This document shows, one piece after another, positions 5,449-10,890 of a stretch of 14,118 nucleotides of DNA. The notes under the pieces were generated by a model. It ran no database searches and was not told the origin of the DNA. It saw nothing but the letters and a program-made list of their open reading frames with translations. Position numbers and translations under genes: made by a program. The DNA comes from Candidatus Pacearchaeota archaeon (lineage in GTDB: Archaea > Nanobdellota > Nanobdellia > Pacearchaeales > GW2011-AR1), in assembly GCA_002687255.1 (NCBI GenBank), contig NYZR01000020.1, forward strand, positions 1,503 through 15,620. Direction: 5' to 3'. How positions within the stretch are numbered: position 1 is the first letter of the stretch; each line of letters starts with the position of its first letter.

Positions 5449-6744
5449 TTAGACTGGGTGTTCGTGGCCGAAGTGCTCTAATGCATGAGCGAGGGCTTTG
5501 TTCTCTGGGTTTTGGGCTGCTTCTTTGAGGGAGATTCCTTCTAGGGAAGCGTCGATGGCTTGCCTGAGAGATTCGGCGCCGTATCTTGTGCCCTGGGGAT
5601 GGCCATGGATGCCGCCTCCTAATTGGAGAAGGCAGTCATTGCCAAGGAGTTTGAGGACGTCTGGGACGATGCCTGTGTGAAGGCCTCCGGAGCTGCAGGG
5701 GATCGTTGGTTTGAGGTTATGCCAAGATTGTTGGAGGATTCCTTGGCTGAAAGATTCCTCTACTTCATTGTATTCCATTTCTTGTTCTAGGGCGATGACT
5801 TCGTTCCTGGGAGAAACAAGTTTTCCTATAACAGTGCCTATGTGGATGTTGTCTACTCCGACTAGCCTGGCAGATTTTGCTAATGCCAACATTGTCAGGC
5901 CGTGCTTTGGATTTCTGGTGAAGGTGGCGTGCATCGCTCGATGAGCATGGATAGCTTGCTTGTTGTCTTGGGTGTGTTCTCTTAGGGATTGAAGTCCAGA
6001 CCAGCCTGCTGTGACGATGTCGCACATGACGTATTTGAAATCGTAGTCTGCTGCGATGTTTGCTCGACGGAGCATTTCTTTGGTTTCCGCCGTTACATTA
6101 ATGAAATAGTCTTTCTTCTCTCCGGTGAGTTTTTCTGCTCGGTCTCTGGCTTTGGCGCAGGTTTTGACCCTGTTCCGAAAACGGTTGAAGACCTGATCTG
6201 TGAGGTTCTCGTCATCTTTGAGGAAGTCCACGCCGCCCATCCAAGCCTGATAACCCACGTTCGTGTGTTCTGCGGTGGTCATGCCGACTTTTGGTTTTGG
6301 GACGGTTGCTGTCATTGGACGCTTAGGGATTTTCATAAATCTTCTGACACCGTGGAGTCCGAACTGTGGGCCGGGAAAGGATTTGATCATAGTTTTGGGG
6401 AAGTCGATATCTAAGAGTTTGAGGTTGTTGACGGCTTTCATGCCGAAGATGTTGCCTACGACTGAGGAGTAGATTTGGGGCATGCTCCCTTTTTCGAAGA
6501 GTTCGATGGGATAGGCCACCTTGACTAGTTTACCTTTTCTATGGTATGCTCTGGCTCGGATTTTTCTGATGTGTGGCTTTAATGTGGTTAGTTCTGTCCA
6601 GGTTCCATTGGAGGATTCGGCTGCTATTCTGCCGATGGCTTCGTTGGCAGAGATGCCTTTCCGGGGCTCTAGATAGAAGAGACAGATGAGATCTTTGCTT
6701 TTTGGTTTGTAGTTTGGGTCTACGAAGTCTAGGTATTGGGACAT
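5449..6744 (-). CDS. rbcL: Ribulose-1,5-bisphosphate carboxylase, form III-like
   Basis: This 431-residue protein is a complete RuBisCO large subunit. N-domain AAESSNGTWTEL holds E43, T48 and W49 (spinach E60, T65, W66), and VGNIFG holds N98 (N123). KPKVGM gives catalytic K150 (K175). GGVDFLKDDEN gives the carbamylated K176 with D178 and E179. HAHRAMHA gives H268/R269, NIHIGTVIGK gives H301 and loop-6 K308, and CSSGGLH and LQLGGGIHGHP bind phosphate. Every listed residue is present, so it should be active. Length and sequence fit archaeal form III or a related DPANN form, which acts with AMP phosphorylase and ribose-1,5-bisphosphate isomerase in nucleoside salvage; neither is in the window. 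The exact subform needs a tree. A strong ribosome site precedes it, overlapping the stop of the pilin-like gene, so it is the last gene of a three-gene operon. Confidence 0.96.
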   Translation of the reverse strand: MSQYLDFVDPNYKPKSKDLICLFYLEPRKGISANEAIGRIAAESSNGTWTELTTLKPHIRKIRARAYHRKGKLVKVAYPIELFEKGSMPQIYSSVVGNIFGMKAVNNLKLLDIDFPKTMIKSFPGPQFGLHGVRRFMKIPKRPMTATVPKPKVGMTTAEHTNVGYQAWMGGVDFLKDDENLTDQVFNRFRNRVKTCAKARDRAEKLTGEKKDYFINVTAETKEMLRRANIAADYDFKYVMCDIVTAGWSGLQSLREHTQDNKQAIHAHRAMHATFTRNPKHGLTMLALAKSARLVGVDNIHIGTVIGKLVSPRNEVIALEQEMEYNEVEESFSQGILQQSWHNLKPTIPCSSGGLHTGIVPDVLKLLGNDCLLQLGGGIHGHPQGTRYGAESLRQAIDASLEGISLKEAAQNPENKALAHALEHFGHEHPV

Positions 6745-6749
6745 GTTGG

Positions 6750-6755
6750 CCTCCT
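6750..6755 (-). promoter_or_regulatory. rbcL: Strong Shine-Dalgarno site of RuBisCO
   Basis: The minus strand reads TTAGGAGGCCAACATG: a perfect AGGAGG five bases before the RuBisCO ATG. It overlaps the stop codon of the pilin-like gene. It is the strongest ribosome site in the window, where most starts are leaderless or use ATGA overlaps. Confidence 0.85.
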
Positions 6756-7311
6756 AATCTGTGATCTTCACGATGAAGAATCCGGTTTCGTAAGGTTGGC
6801 CGTCTTTGGTGACGGTGATGTCATATTGGATCTCGCACAGTGGGGAGACTTCTGACGGTTTGACCTTCACTATTCTATAGATTGCATCTGATCCTGGAAG
6901 AGCGTCGAAGTTCCCTGTGTTTCCTAGGATAAGATAAGAGTCTGCTTCTTGGATAGAAAGGGAACAGCCTCGTTGAACGCTTGCTGCTTGGACTGCATAC
7001 GTGAATCGGCCAGCTGTTGATTCACCTTCTACTGTGTTCTTTATTCCGAAGGCGACGCCGAAAGAGTCTCCTTTCTTCACTGCGGCTTCATTGTTTGGTA
7101 AGAAAATTGCTATTCTCTGGCCTTGGTCGTTGAAGAGTTTGTTGATTTCCCCTCGGACTTTATCGTTGAGTATTTGGACGTTGTGCGTTGCGCCGGTAAA
7201 GATGTTTTTTACGAGAACGAGGCCGAGGATTAACATAGACATGGCGAGGACGATGACTACGATTGTGCCAATGGAGAGTTCGACTGCTGCTCTATTGTTT
7301 AGTGATCTCAT
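6754..7311 (-). CDS. Pilin/archaellin-like secreted membrane protein
   Basis: Starting at the ATG at 7311, the 185-residue protein begins MRSLNNRAAVELSIGTIVVIVLAMSMLILGLVLV. This is a short basic leader followed directly by one long hydrophobic helix (about 13-35) with a glutamate at residue 11, the layout of class III (type IV pilin-like) signal peptides. The rest is a beta-rich ectodomain with two cysteines (116 and 159) that may form a disulfide. Processing by a FlaK/PibD-type peptidase near the RAAVE junction is inferred. A reading frame open further upstream would overlap the previous gene for 180 bases and encode Ser/Arg-rich shadow sequence. The start chosen overlaps the previous stop by four bases (ATGA, 7308-7311). 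Operon partners are a small membrane protein and RuBisCO. Confidence 0.78.
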   Translation of the reverse strand: MRSLNNRAAVELSIGTIVVIVLAMSMLILGLVLVKNIFTGATHNVQILNDKVRGEINKLFNDQGQRIAIFLPNNEAAVKKGDSFGVAFGIKNTVEGESTAGRFTYAVQAASVQRGCSLSIQEADSYLILGNTGNFDALPGSDAIYRIVKVKPSEVSPLCEIQYDITVTKDGQPYETGFFIVKITD

Positions 7312-7652
7312 GCTGCTGCTCCTGCAATTTCGTTGAGTTGATCGATGGAGCCTTGGGCTGCTTCGAATTGTGCTGCTGCGACCTCTAGTTGATTGACTAC
7401 TTCGATGATTGCTTGGTAGAGGTAAATGAGGATGATCAAGTTGAGTGCTATCCCTATGATGCTTAGGGCAAGTCCCCAGTTGGCCCATTTTTTATTTGCG
7501 TCGTTTCTTGCTACGAGTGCGAAGATAAATCCTATGATGCCTAATGCGATGCCTGCTCCTTGACCGAAAAGCACGCTTAAGGAGAAGACTATTGAGATTA
7601 CACCGAGGATGACGGATGCTATTGCTGCGTTTGATGATCCCTCTTTTGGCAT
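7308..7652 (-). CDS. Small multi-spanning membrane protein, DUF4190-like
   Basis: From the ATG at 7652 the product has 114 residues with three hydrophobic segments: IASVILGVISIVFSLSVLFG (about 11-30), GIALGIIGFIFALVA (34-48) and WGLALSIIGIALNLIILIYLY (59-79). These alternate with a short hydrophilic RNDANKKWAN loop. The repeated 'ALGIIGxIxAL... WGLxLSIIGI' pattern resembles DUF4190-type membrane proteins, whose role is unknown. The C-terminal tail (about 82-114) is an acidic/Ala-rich amphipathic helix that may form a coiled coil. An upstream in-frame extension to 7748 would read through a hairpin and the promoter. The TATA box at 7673-7682 lies 25 bases before 7652, so I chose this start. It is the first gene of the pilin-like/RuBisCO operon. 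Confidence 0.72.
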   Translation of the reverse strand: MPKEGSSNAAIASVILGVISIVFSLSVLFGQGAGIALGIIGFIFALVARNDANKKWANWGLALSIIGIALNLIILIYLYQAIIEVVNQLEVAAAQFEAAQGSIDQLNEIAGAAA

Positions 7653-7672
7653 GATTGAAAGAGGCTGGAGAG

Positions 7673-7682
7673 TTTTATAAAG
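7673..7682 (-). promoter_or_regulatory. TATA element of the RuBisCO operon
   Basis: The minus strand reads CTTTATAAAACTC, centred 25-26 bases before the ATG at 7652. Part of it lies in one arm of the hairpin at 7678-7699. Confidence 0.6.
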
Positions 7683-7735
7683 CTTCCTGCGAAGCTTTAA
7701 CTCCTCGCTGCTCACTCCTTGTGAGCGCAGCTTCG
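7678..7735. repeat. Two adjacent hairpins upstream of the RuBisCO operon
   Basis: TAAAGCTTC-CTGC-GAAGCTTTA (7678-7699) is a perfect nine-base-pair stem with a four-base loop. Next to it CTCAC-TCCTT-GTGAG (about 7711-7725) forms a five-pair stem extended by GCTG/CAGC around a two-base bulge. The pair lies in the 105 bases between the secreted-protein gene and the operon start. It could end transcription of the former or control the latter, since one arm contains part of the TATA box. Confidence 0.55.
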
Positions 7736-7757
7736 GATTATAAAGCATTCGGAGAAG

Positions 7758-8315
7758 TTATCTTCCTTGTGGGATCTTTTTCCTTTTGTCTTGGGGTTTT
7801 TTCTTTGCTTGTTCTCTTTTTACTTTTTCTGCATAGAGGGCCCTATCCTTATCATTTATCCAGAGATCGTTGTTTTGATCATCCTTACCAGAAATCACCC
7901 CATCCCCATTCACATCCCATTTTTCTGCTTCATTTTCTAGATAGGCTATTCTCCTTTTTTCTACTACATTGCCGACCATCTCATGAGGTATGGAATTCAG
8001 TAGTGTTCTGGGAAATCCTTTCAAGAATATTGCGTCTGTCACCTCTGACTTCATGTCCACATATTGTTTTCTTGTAATGCTTTTTGCACCAGGGCCCCCA
8101 TACCTTTCGAGAAATCCCGGAATGTTATAAATGGGTTCTAATATGTCCTGTTTTAAAAGAGCCTCTACTCTCTTTTCTCTTGCTTTCTTTGCTTCCCTTT
8201 TCTTCCTTGCTTCTTCTACTTTTTCCTCTACTGGTTCCTGCTTTGCTTCTTCTGCGTATGTTGGGAGAAACGAGGTTCCTGCCAGGAAGAGGAGTGTGCT
8301 TCTTCTGTTTCTCAT
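7758..8315 (-). CDS. Secreted protein with two tandem EF-hand/dockerin-like calcium loops
   Basis: I do not recognise the whole 185-residue protein. The N-terminus MRNRRSTLLFLAGTSFLPTYAEEA looks like a Sec signal peptide with cleavage near TYA-EE, followed by a strongly charged Lys/Glu/Arg helix (about 22-55). Near the C-terminus DVNGDGVISGKD (134-145) is an almost ideal EF-hand/dockerin-type calcium loop. It is followed without any spacer by DQNNDLWINDKD (146-157), which keeps the D-x-N-x-D-x-x-I-x-x-x-D spacing. The tail is lysine-rich. A calcium-dependent surface protein is inferred. A TATA box at 8337-8346 lies 26 bases before the ATG (leaderless). Composition is C-rich on the + strand, unlike the neighbouring RuBisCO operon. 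Confidence 0.72.
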   Translation of the reverse strand: MRNRRSTLLFLAGTSFLPTYAEEAKQEPVEEKVEEARKKREAKKAREKRVEALLKQDILEPIYNIPGFLERYGGPGAKSITRKQYVDMKSEVTDAIFLKGFPRTLLNSIPHEMVGNVVEKRRIAYLENEAEKWDVNGDGVISGKDDQNNDLWINDKDRALYAEKVKREQAKKKPQDKRKKIPQGR

Positions 8316-8336
8316 CTCTTTTGAGATGGTGTGTGG

Positions 8337-8346
8337 TTTTTAAATC
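8337..8346 (-). promoter_or_regulatory. TATA element of the calcium-loop protein gene
   Basis: The minus strand reads GATTTAAAAACC, centred 26 bases before the ATG at 8315. Confidence 0.5.
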
Positions 8347-8347
8347 T

Positions 8348-8368
8348 TGAGATTCCTATGGAATCTCA
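8348..8368. repeat. Nine-base-pair inverted repeat between divergent promoters
   Basis: TGAGATTCC-TAT-GGAATCTCA is a perfect palindrome with a three-base centre, just upstream of the TATA box of the secreted-protein gene and about 50 bases before that of tRNA-Phe. It is a plausible operator. No known protein site is matched. Confidence 0.5.
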
Positions 8369-8420
8369 GGCTTACAAGTTGTGAAGTTTTTGAGCAACTT
8401 TTAAACTTTGGCAAGGGAAG

Positions 8421-8429
8421 ATTTAAAAC
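8421..8429 (+). promoter_or_regulatory. TATA element of tRNA-Phe
   Basis: ATTTAAAAC is centred about 30 bases upstream of the first base of mature tRNA-Phe at 8455, so transcription would begin a few bases before the tRNA. Confidence 0.6.
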
Positions 8430-8454
8430 GGCCATTCGTGTAGGTTCTGTGTCT

Positions 8455-8526
8455 GGGAACGTAGCTCAGTGGGAGAGCACACGACTGAAGCTCGTGGTGT
8501 CGAGGGTTCGATTCCCTCCGTTCCCA
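8455..8526 (+). tRNA. tRNA-Phe (anticodon GAA)
   Basis: The 72-base cloverleaf is complete. The acceptor GGGAACG (8455-8461) pairs with CGTTCCC (8519-8525) and is followed by discriminator A. The D arm is GCTC-AGTGGGA-GAGC, the anticodon arm is CACGA-CTGAAGC-TCGTG with GAA in the loop, and the T arm is GAGGG-TTCGATT-CCCTC. The 3' CCA is not encoded and there is no intron, unlike some archaeal tRNAs. It ends only three bases before the stop codon of the convergent minus-strand gene at 8530. Confidence 0.97.
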
Positions 8527-8529
8527 TTT

Positions 8530-9123
8530 CTATCTTGAGTGCTCTATAAATTCCTTTGTAAGCTCTTTTTCTGCCTTACCAAGAATTCTTATTCCCTTAA
8601 CACAATCAATTGGTAGGCCTTCGTGACAATATACCCTTATTGCATGTATGCCCGGATCCTTTCTCCTTCTAAAAGAGAATATCTTTTCATTTGGTTCTAG
8701 TATCACCCCTCTTCTTTCCCAGAGAGCGTCAACAAATTCCCTCGCTCTCTCCTCCGAGAATCCCTCTTCTTCTGTAAACCATGCTCTGAAGTTAGGTTTC
8801 GTGTCTACTGCGCTTAGATACCACCAAGGAACACTTCCTAGCTCTTTCTCCATAAAATATTGTCTTGCCCTCATCTCTGCGTAGATGTTTGCTGATCTTA
8901 TTGCTTGTCTTTTATTTTGTCTTCCATTATGTGAGATGTTGTAAGGGGAGTTCTCACAATTAGTCGTTACTGGTGTGAAATAGTATCTTCCCTTTCTTTC
9001 TCCTTTTGAGAGGGGAAGGTATCCTGTTTCTAGTCCGTGTAAGATGGCTTCCATGCAGGTTCCGTGGAGAAGCAAAGATCTTGGAGAAATATCATTGATC
9101 GACCAGGTTGCTAGTTTTCTCAT
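8530..9123 (-). CDS. Putative ADP-ribosyltransferase-fold protein, uncharacterised
   Basis: The 197-residue protein is not one I can name. Its layout recalls ART-fold enzymes (KptA/Tpt1, PARP-like and toxin ARTs). It starts with LLLHGTCMEAILHGLETGYLP (HGT at residues 20-22 followed by an 'AIL..GL' helix), then GRYYFTPV (45-52), then a helix AIRSANIYAEMRARQYF (74-90). Near the end come IHAIRVYCHEGLPIDCVKGIRIL strands like the closing ART sheet. In ARTs the HGT histidine and a following Tyr/Ser bind NAD. I do not see a certain third catalytic residue. The ATG at 9123 lies 26 bases from a CTTTAAATA box (leaderless). The gene sits between tRNA-Phe and RNase P RNA, convergent with the tRNA. A role in RNA repair, protein modification or toxicity is speculation. 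Confidence 0.6.
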   Translation of the reverse strand: MRKLATWSINDISPRSLLLHGTCMEAILHGLETGYLPLSKGERKGRYYFTPVTTNCENSPYNISHNGRQNKRQAIRSANIYAEMRARQYFMEKELGSVPWWYLSAVDTKPNFRAWFTEEEGFSEERAREFVDALWERRGVILEPNEKIFSFRRRKDPGIHAIRVYCHEGLPIDCVKGIRILGKAEKELTKEFIEHSR

Positions 9124-9144
9124 TGCGTTTTTTCTTTTTTGAAT

Positions 9145-9153
9145 TATTTAAAG
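9145..9153 (-). promoter_or_regulatory. TATA element of the ART-like gene
   Basis: The minus strand reads CTTTAAATAATTC, centred 26 bases before the ATG at 9123. It is back to back with the RNase P RNA promoter about 30 bases away. Confidence 0.55.
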
Positions 9154-9174
9154 AAATGTGTGGGGTTTCGATAA

Positions 9175-9184
9175 CTTTAAATAA
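9175..9184 (+). promoter_or_regulatory. TATA element of RNase P RNA
   Basis: CTTTAAATAA is centred about 26 bases before 9205, exactly where the P1 stem of the RNase P RNA begins, so the predicted transcription start and mature 5' end coincide. Confidence 0.65.
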
Positions 9185-9204
9185 CCAGTTCTTTCTCTTT
9201 ATTC

Positions 9205-9598
9205 GTGAGTCGGGCAGCTGACCACGGAAGATGCTGTTAGATCAGCAAATATCGCCTGCAAAGGACATCGATATTTCTTCTGAGGAAGGTCCGGACATCC
9301 CTTTGCAAGGGAACTAACAGTTCCCTTTGCTAACCCTCCCTTGAGGGACAAGGAAGTGGCGATCCCCTGAAAAGGGGACGGTTGTGAGGTCGAGCTCTGG
9401 AACAGAAACGACACCCCCTTCACCTGTGAAGGGCAGGATGAAACGGCCACCTTCGCCGATGCAAGAGCCCTAGCCGCTCGCTCCGTTCTGCTCGTGAGAG
9501 GAGAATGGTTCGGTGGACTTGTTCACCGAGAGACAGATGTCAGCACAGACCGTTCGCTTGCGAGGTCTGACAGAATCTGGCCTATGTCCGGCTCACAC
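9205..9598 (+). ncRNA. rnpB: RNase P RNA (archaeal type A-like)
   Basis: This is the catalytic RNA that removes 5' leaders from tRNAs. The ends form the P1 stem: GTGAGTCGGGCA (9205-9216) pairs with TGTCCGGCTCAC (9585-9596). The universal P4 core is present. AGG-t-CCGGA (9287-9295, within GAGGAAGGTCC) pairs with TCTGG-CCT (9576-9583, within GACAGAATCTGGCCTA), keeping the conserved bulged U. Compared with the common AAGuCC / GGCUU form, one A-U pair has become G-C, a compensatory change. Strong hairpins lie between, for example GCAAGGGAAC/GTTCCCTTTGC (about 9305-9330) and CCCC-TGAAAA-GGGG (about 9364-9377). The 3' end is approximate. It overlaps the stop codon of the convergent minus-strand gene. 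Confidence 0.93.
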
Positions 9599-10210
9599 TT
9601 TTGTTAAGACCTCTTCGAACCTTCTGATCTGTTCTTCTGGACAATTTGCTCTAATCTTCTCTGTTAACTCACTCACAGATTTTGACCCCCTCACAAATTC
9701 TTTCCTTGCATAGATCATCGTAGGTGAACGATCCTGATCGTTCAGGATTATTGGTCCATGGTGCCATTCACGATATTCAGATTTATTGTATTGTCCATGG
9801 TCGAGAATTTCTCCTACTGGTGTGATGTCATCCCCTAGACATGCAAAATCGTATGAGAGGAATTTTGTCTCAGTTGTTGCAATTGCTTCTAGTAAACTGT
9901 CTGACTCTTCTCCACAATAAAGATGACAAAAACAGGTAGGGTCTGATGCATCTCCTTTATTCATTGCATTAGGAAGATAGACTAATGGCCTTCCCTCTGA
10001 TAGAGCCATTGCTAATCTTGCTGCGGTGTGTTCATCTATTGAACCAGGGAAAACAACCCTTATGTCAGACCCATACTTTCTTTCTAATTCTCCCAACTCC
10101 AAGAAACCCTCTGGTTTCCAATTTCTGTTATTCCAACTGCTATTTTCACGTTTGCTCAAATAGGGCAATTCATCTTTCAGGTCCATTTTTCCATCTCTTG
10201 TGGAACTCAT
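9593..10210 (-). CDS. Uncharacterised protein, second gene of a two-gene unit
   Basis: I do not recognise this 205-residue soluble protein. It has a short Cys/His cluster CFCHLYC (about residues 93-99) that could hold a metal. A hydrophobic core strand and helix RVVFPGSIDEHTAARLAMALSEGRPLVYLPN (51-81) suggests an alpha/beta fold. A Trp/His segment REWHHGPIILND is at 147-158, and the helical C-terminus is charged. I chose the ATG at 10210 because it overlaps the stop of the previous gene as ATGA; an in-frame ATG nine bases upstream is an alternative. The stop codon lies within the last bases of the RNase P RNA on the other strand. Composition is C-rich on the + strand. Confidence 0.65.
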   Translation of the reverse strand: MSSTRDGKMDLKDELPYLSKRENSSWNNRNWKPEGFLELGELERKYGSDIRVVFPGSIDEHTAARLAMALSEGRPLVYLPNAMNKGDASDPTCFCHLYCGEESDSLLEAIATTETKFLSYDFACLGDDITPVGEILDHGQYNKSEYREWHHGPIILNDQDRSPTMIYARKEFVRGSKSVSELTEKIRANCPEEQIRRFEEVLTKV

Positions 10211-10794
10211 ATTACACATTCCTCCATGGCATGTGATCCCCTGCCTAAGTTACCGATGTAGTGAACCCTAGAGAACCTTCCTGCTTCTTTTAGTTGAATC
10301 ATTCTCTTTGCTATGCACGAGTCACAGTCATCTGGGTTGTCTCTTTTAGGATTTTCTGCCTTTATCTCCAACCACTCTTGGATTCCTCTGTATCCTTTTG
10401 TTGCAGGACCGTCTTCGTCTAAAAGGTAGAGAACTTTTCCCCCCGTTTCTATTTCAATAGGTGGAGTTCTTCTCTCGATAACAATTCGCCCAGAATTTTT
10501 TGATAAGTTTAGATATAGGGTGCCTAGTCCCATTGCACCCCCATAGTCCTCGAATTGATTTCTCGTCTCTTCATTACACTGAAGAAAATCATGGACAAAG
10601 TTACTTCCGATCCAATCGCATCCAAGACATCTTGCGAAGTCTCCATTCTTCCTGTATGTATGCGCTATCTCTATTTTGCTCTCTTTATCGTTCACCCATA
10701 AAGAATACATCGGGGCTCCTGCTACCTGGGCTTCTTTATGTGCATTTCTATAGCTCTCGAATCTCTCTGCTAATCCTTCTTCTTCGCTTTTCAT
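10207..10794 (-). CDS. Uncharacterised protein with two CxxC pairs
   Basis: I cannot name this 195-residue protein. Two CxxC pairs, ARCLGC (56-59) and CDSC (157-160), plus single cysteines at 73 and 193, suggest a zinc site that would need to bring distant parts together. Between them is a beta-rich region (LGTLYLNL, GRIVIERRTPPIEI, KVLYLLDEDG). No signal peptide or membrane helix is seen. The start is well supported: AAGGAG lies eight bases before the ATG. It is divergently transcribed from the TrmB-family gene, sharing its AT box, and translationally coupled to the next gene (ATGA overlap at 10207-10210). This arrangement suggests that the regulator controls the pair. Confidence 0.68.
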   Translation of the reverse strand: MKSEEEGLAERFESYRNAHKEAQVAGAPMYSLWVNDKESKIEIAHTYRKNGDFARCLGCDWIGSNFVHDFLQCNEETRNQFEDYGGAMGLGTLYLNLSKNSGRIVIERRTPPIEIETGGKVLYLLDEDGPATKGYRGIQEWLEIKAENPKRDNPDDCDSCIAKRMIQLKEAGRFSRVHYIGNLGRGSHAMEECVI

Positions 10795-10802
10795 TTTGTT
10801 TT

Positions 10803-10808
10803 CTCCTT
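10803..10808 (-). promoter_or_regulatory. Shine-Dalgarno site of the CxxC protein gene
   Basis: The minus strand reads AAGGAG eight bases before the ATG at 10794, implying a transcript with a leader of some 30 bases rather than a leaderless one. The TATA box lies about 60 bases upstream of the ATG, which agrees. Confidence 0.6.
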
Positions 10809-10810
10809 GT

Positions 10811-10827
10811 AGACAACGCTGTTGTCT
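10811..10827. promoter_or_regulatory. Palindromic operator candidate AGACAACgctGTTGTCT
   Basis: A perfect seven-base inverted repeat with a three-base centre lies at the expected transcription start of the minus-strand CxxC gene, in the divergent promoter region with the TrmB-family gene. Binding there would block that gene. Confidence 0.5.
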
Positions 10828-10850
10828 TGAGAAAACAGTGAAATGGGAGG

Positions 10851-10860
10851 ATTTATATAT
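10851..10860. promoter_or_regulatory. Shared TATA element of divergent promoters
   Basis: ATTTATATAT reads as a TATA box on both strands. On the plus strand it lies about 35 bases before the TrmB-family ATG (10891); on the minus strand about 60 bases before the CxxC gene ATG. Confidence 0.5.
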
Positions 10861-10865
10861 TATTT

Positions 10866-10879
10866 ACCACTAAAGTGGT
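10866..10879. promoter_or_regulatory. Palindromic operator candidate at the TrmB-family gene
   Basis: ACCACT-AA-AGTGGT is a perfect palindrome just upstream of the TrmB-family ATG, between its TATA box and start codon. Wider arms TTTAC and GTAAA flank it. TrmB-type regulators bind short palindromes near promoters, so autoregulation is a reasonable inference. Confidence 0.5.
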
Positions 10880-10890
10880 TAGTAAATACC

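Noticed and set aside
7312..7488. N-terminal extension of the pilin-like protein to 7488
   Set aside because: The added stretch is Ser/Arg/His-rich, overlaps the membrane protein gene in another frame, and the ATG at 7311 gives a proper class III signal peptide and an ATGA overlap.
7653..7748. N-terminal extension of the small membrane protein to 7748
   Set aside because: It would translate through the hairpins and the TATA box; the ATG at 7652 has correct promoter spacing.
8455..10800. An integrated island at the 3' end of tRNA-Phe
   Set aside because: No second copy of the tRNA 3' end, no integrase, and the region holds the essential RNase P RNA.
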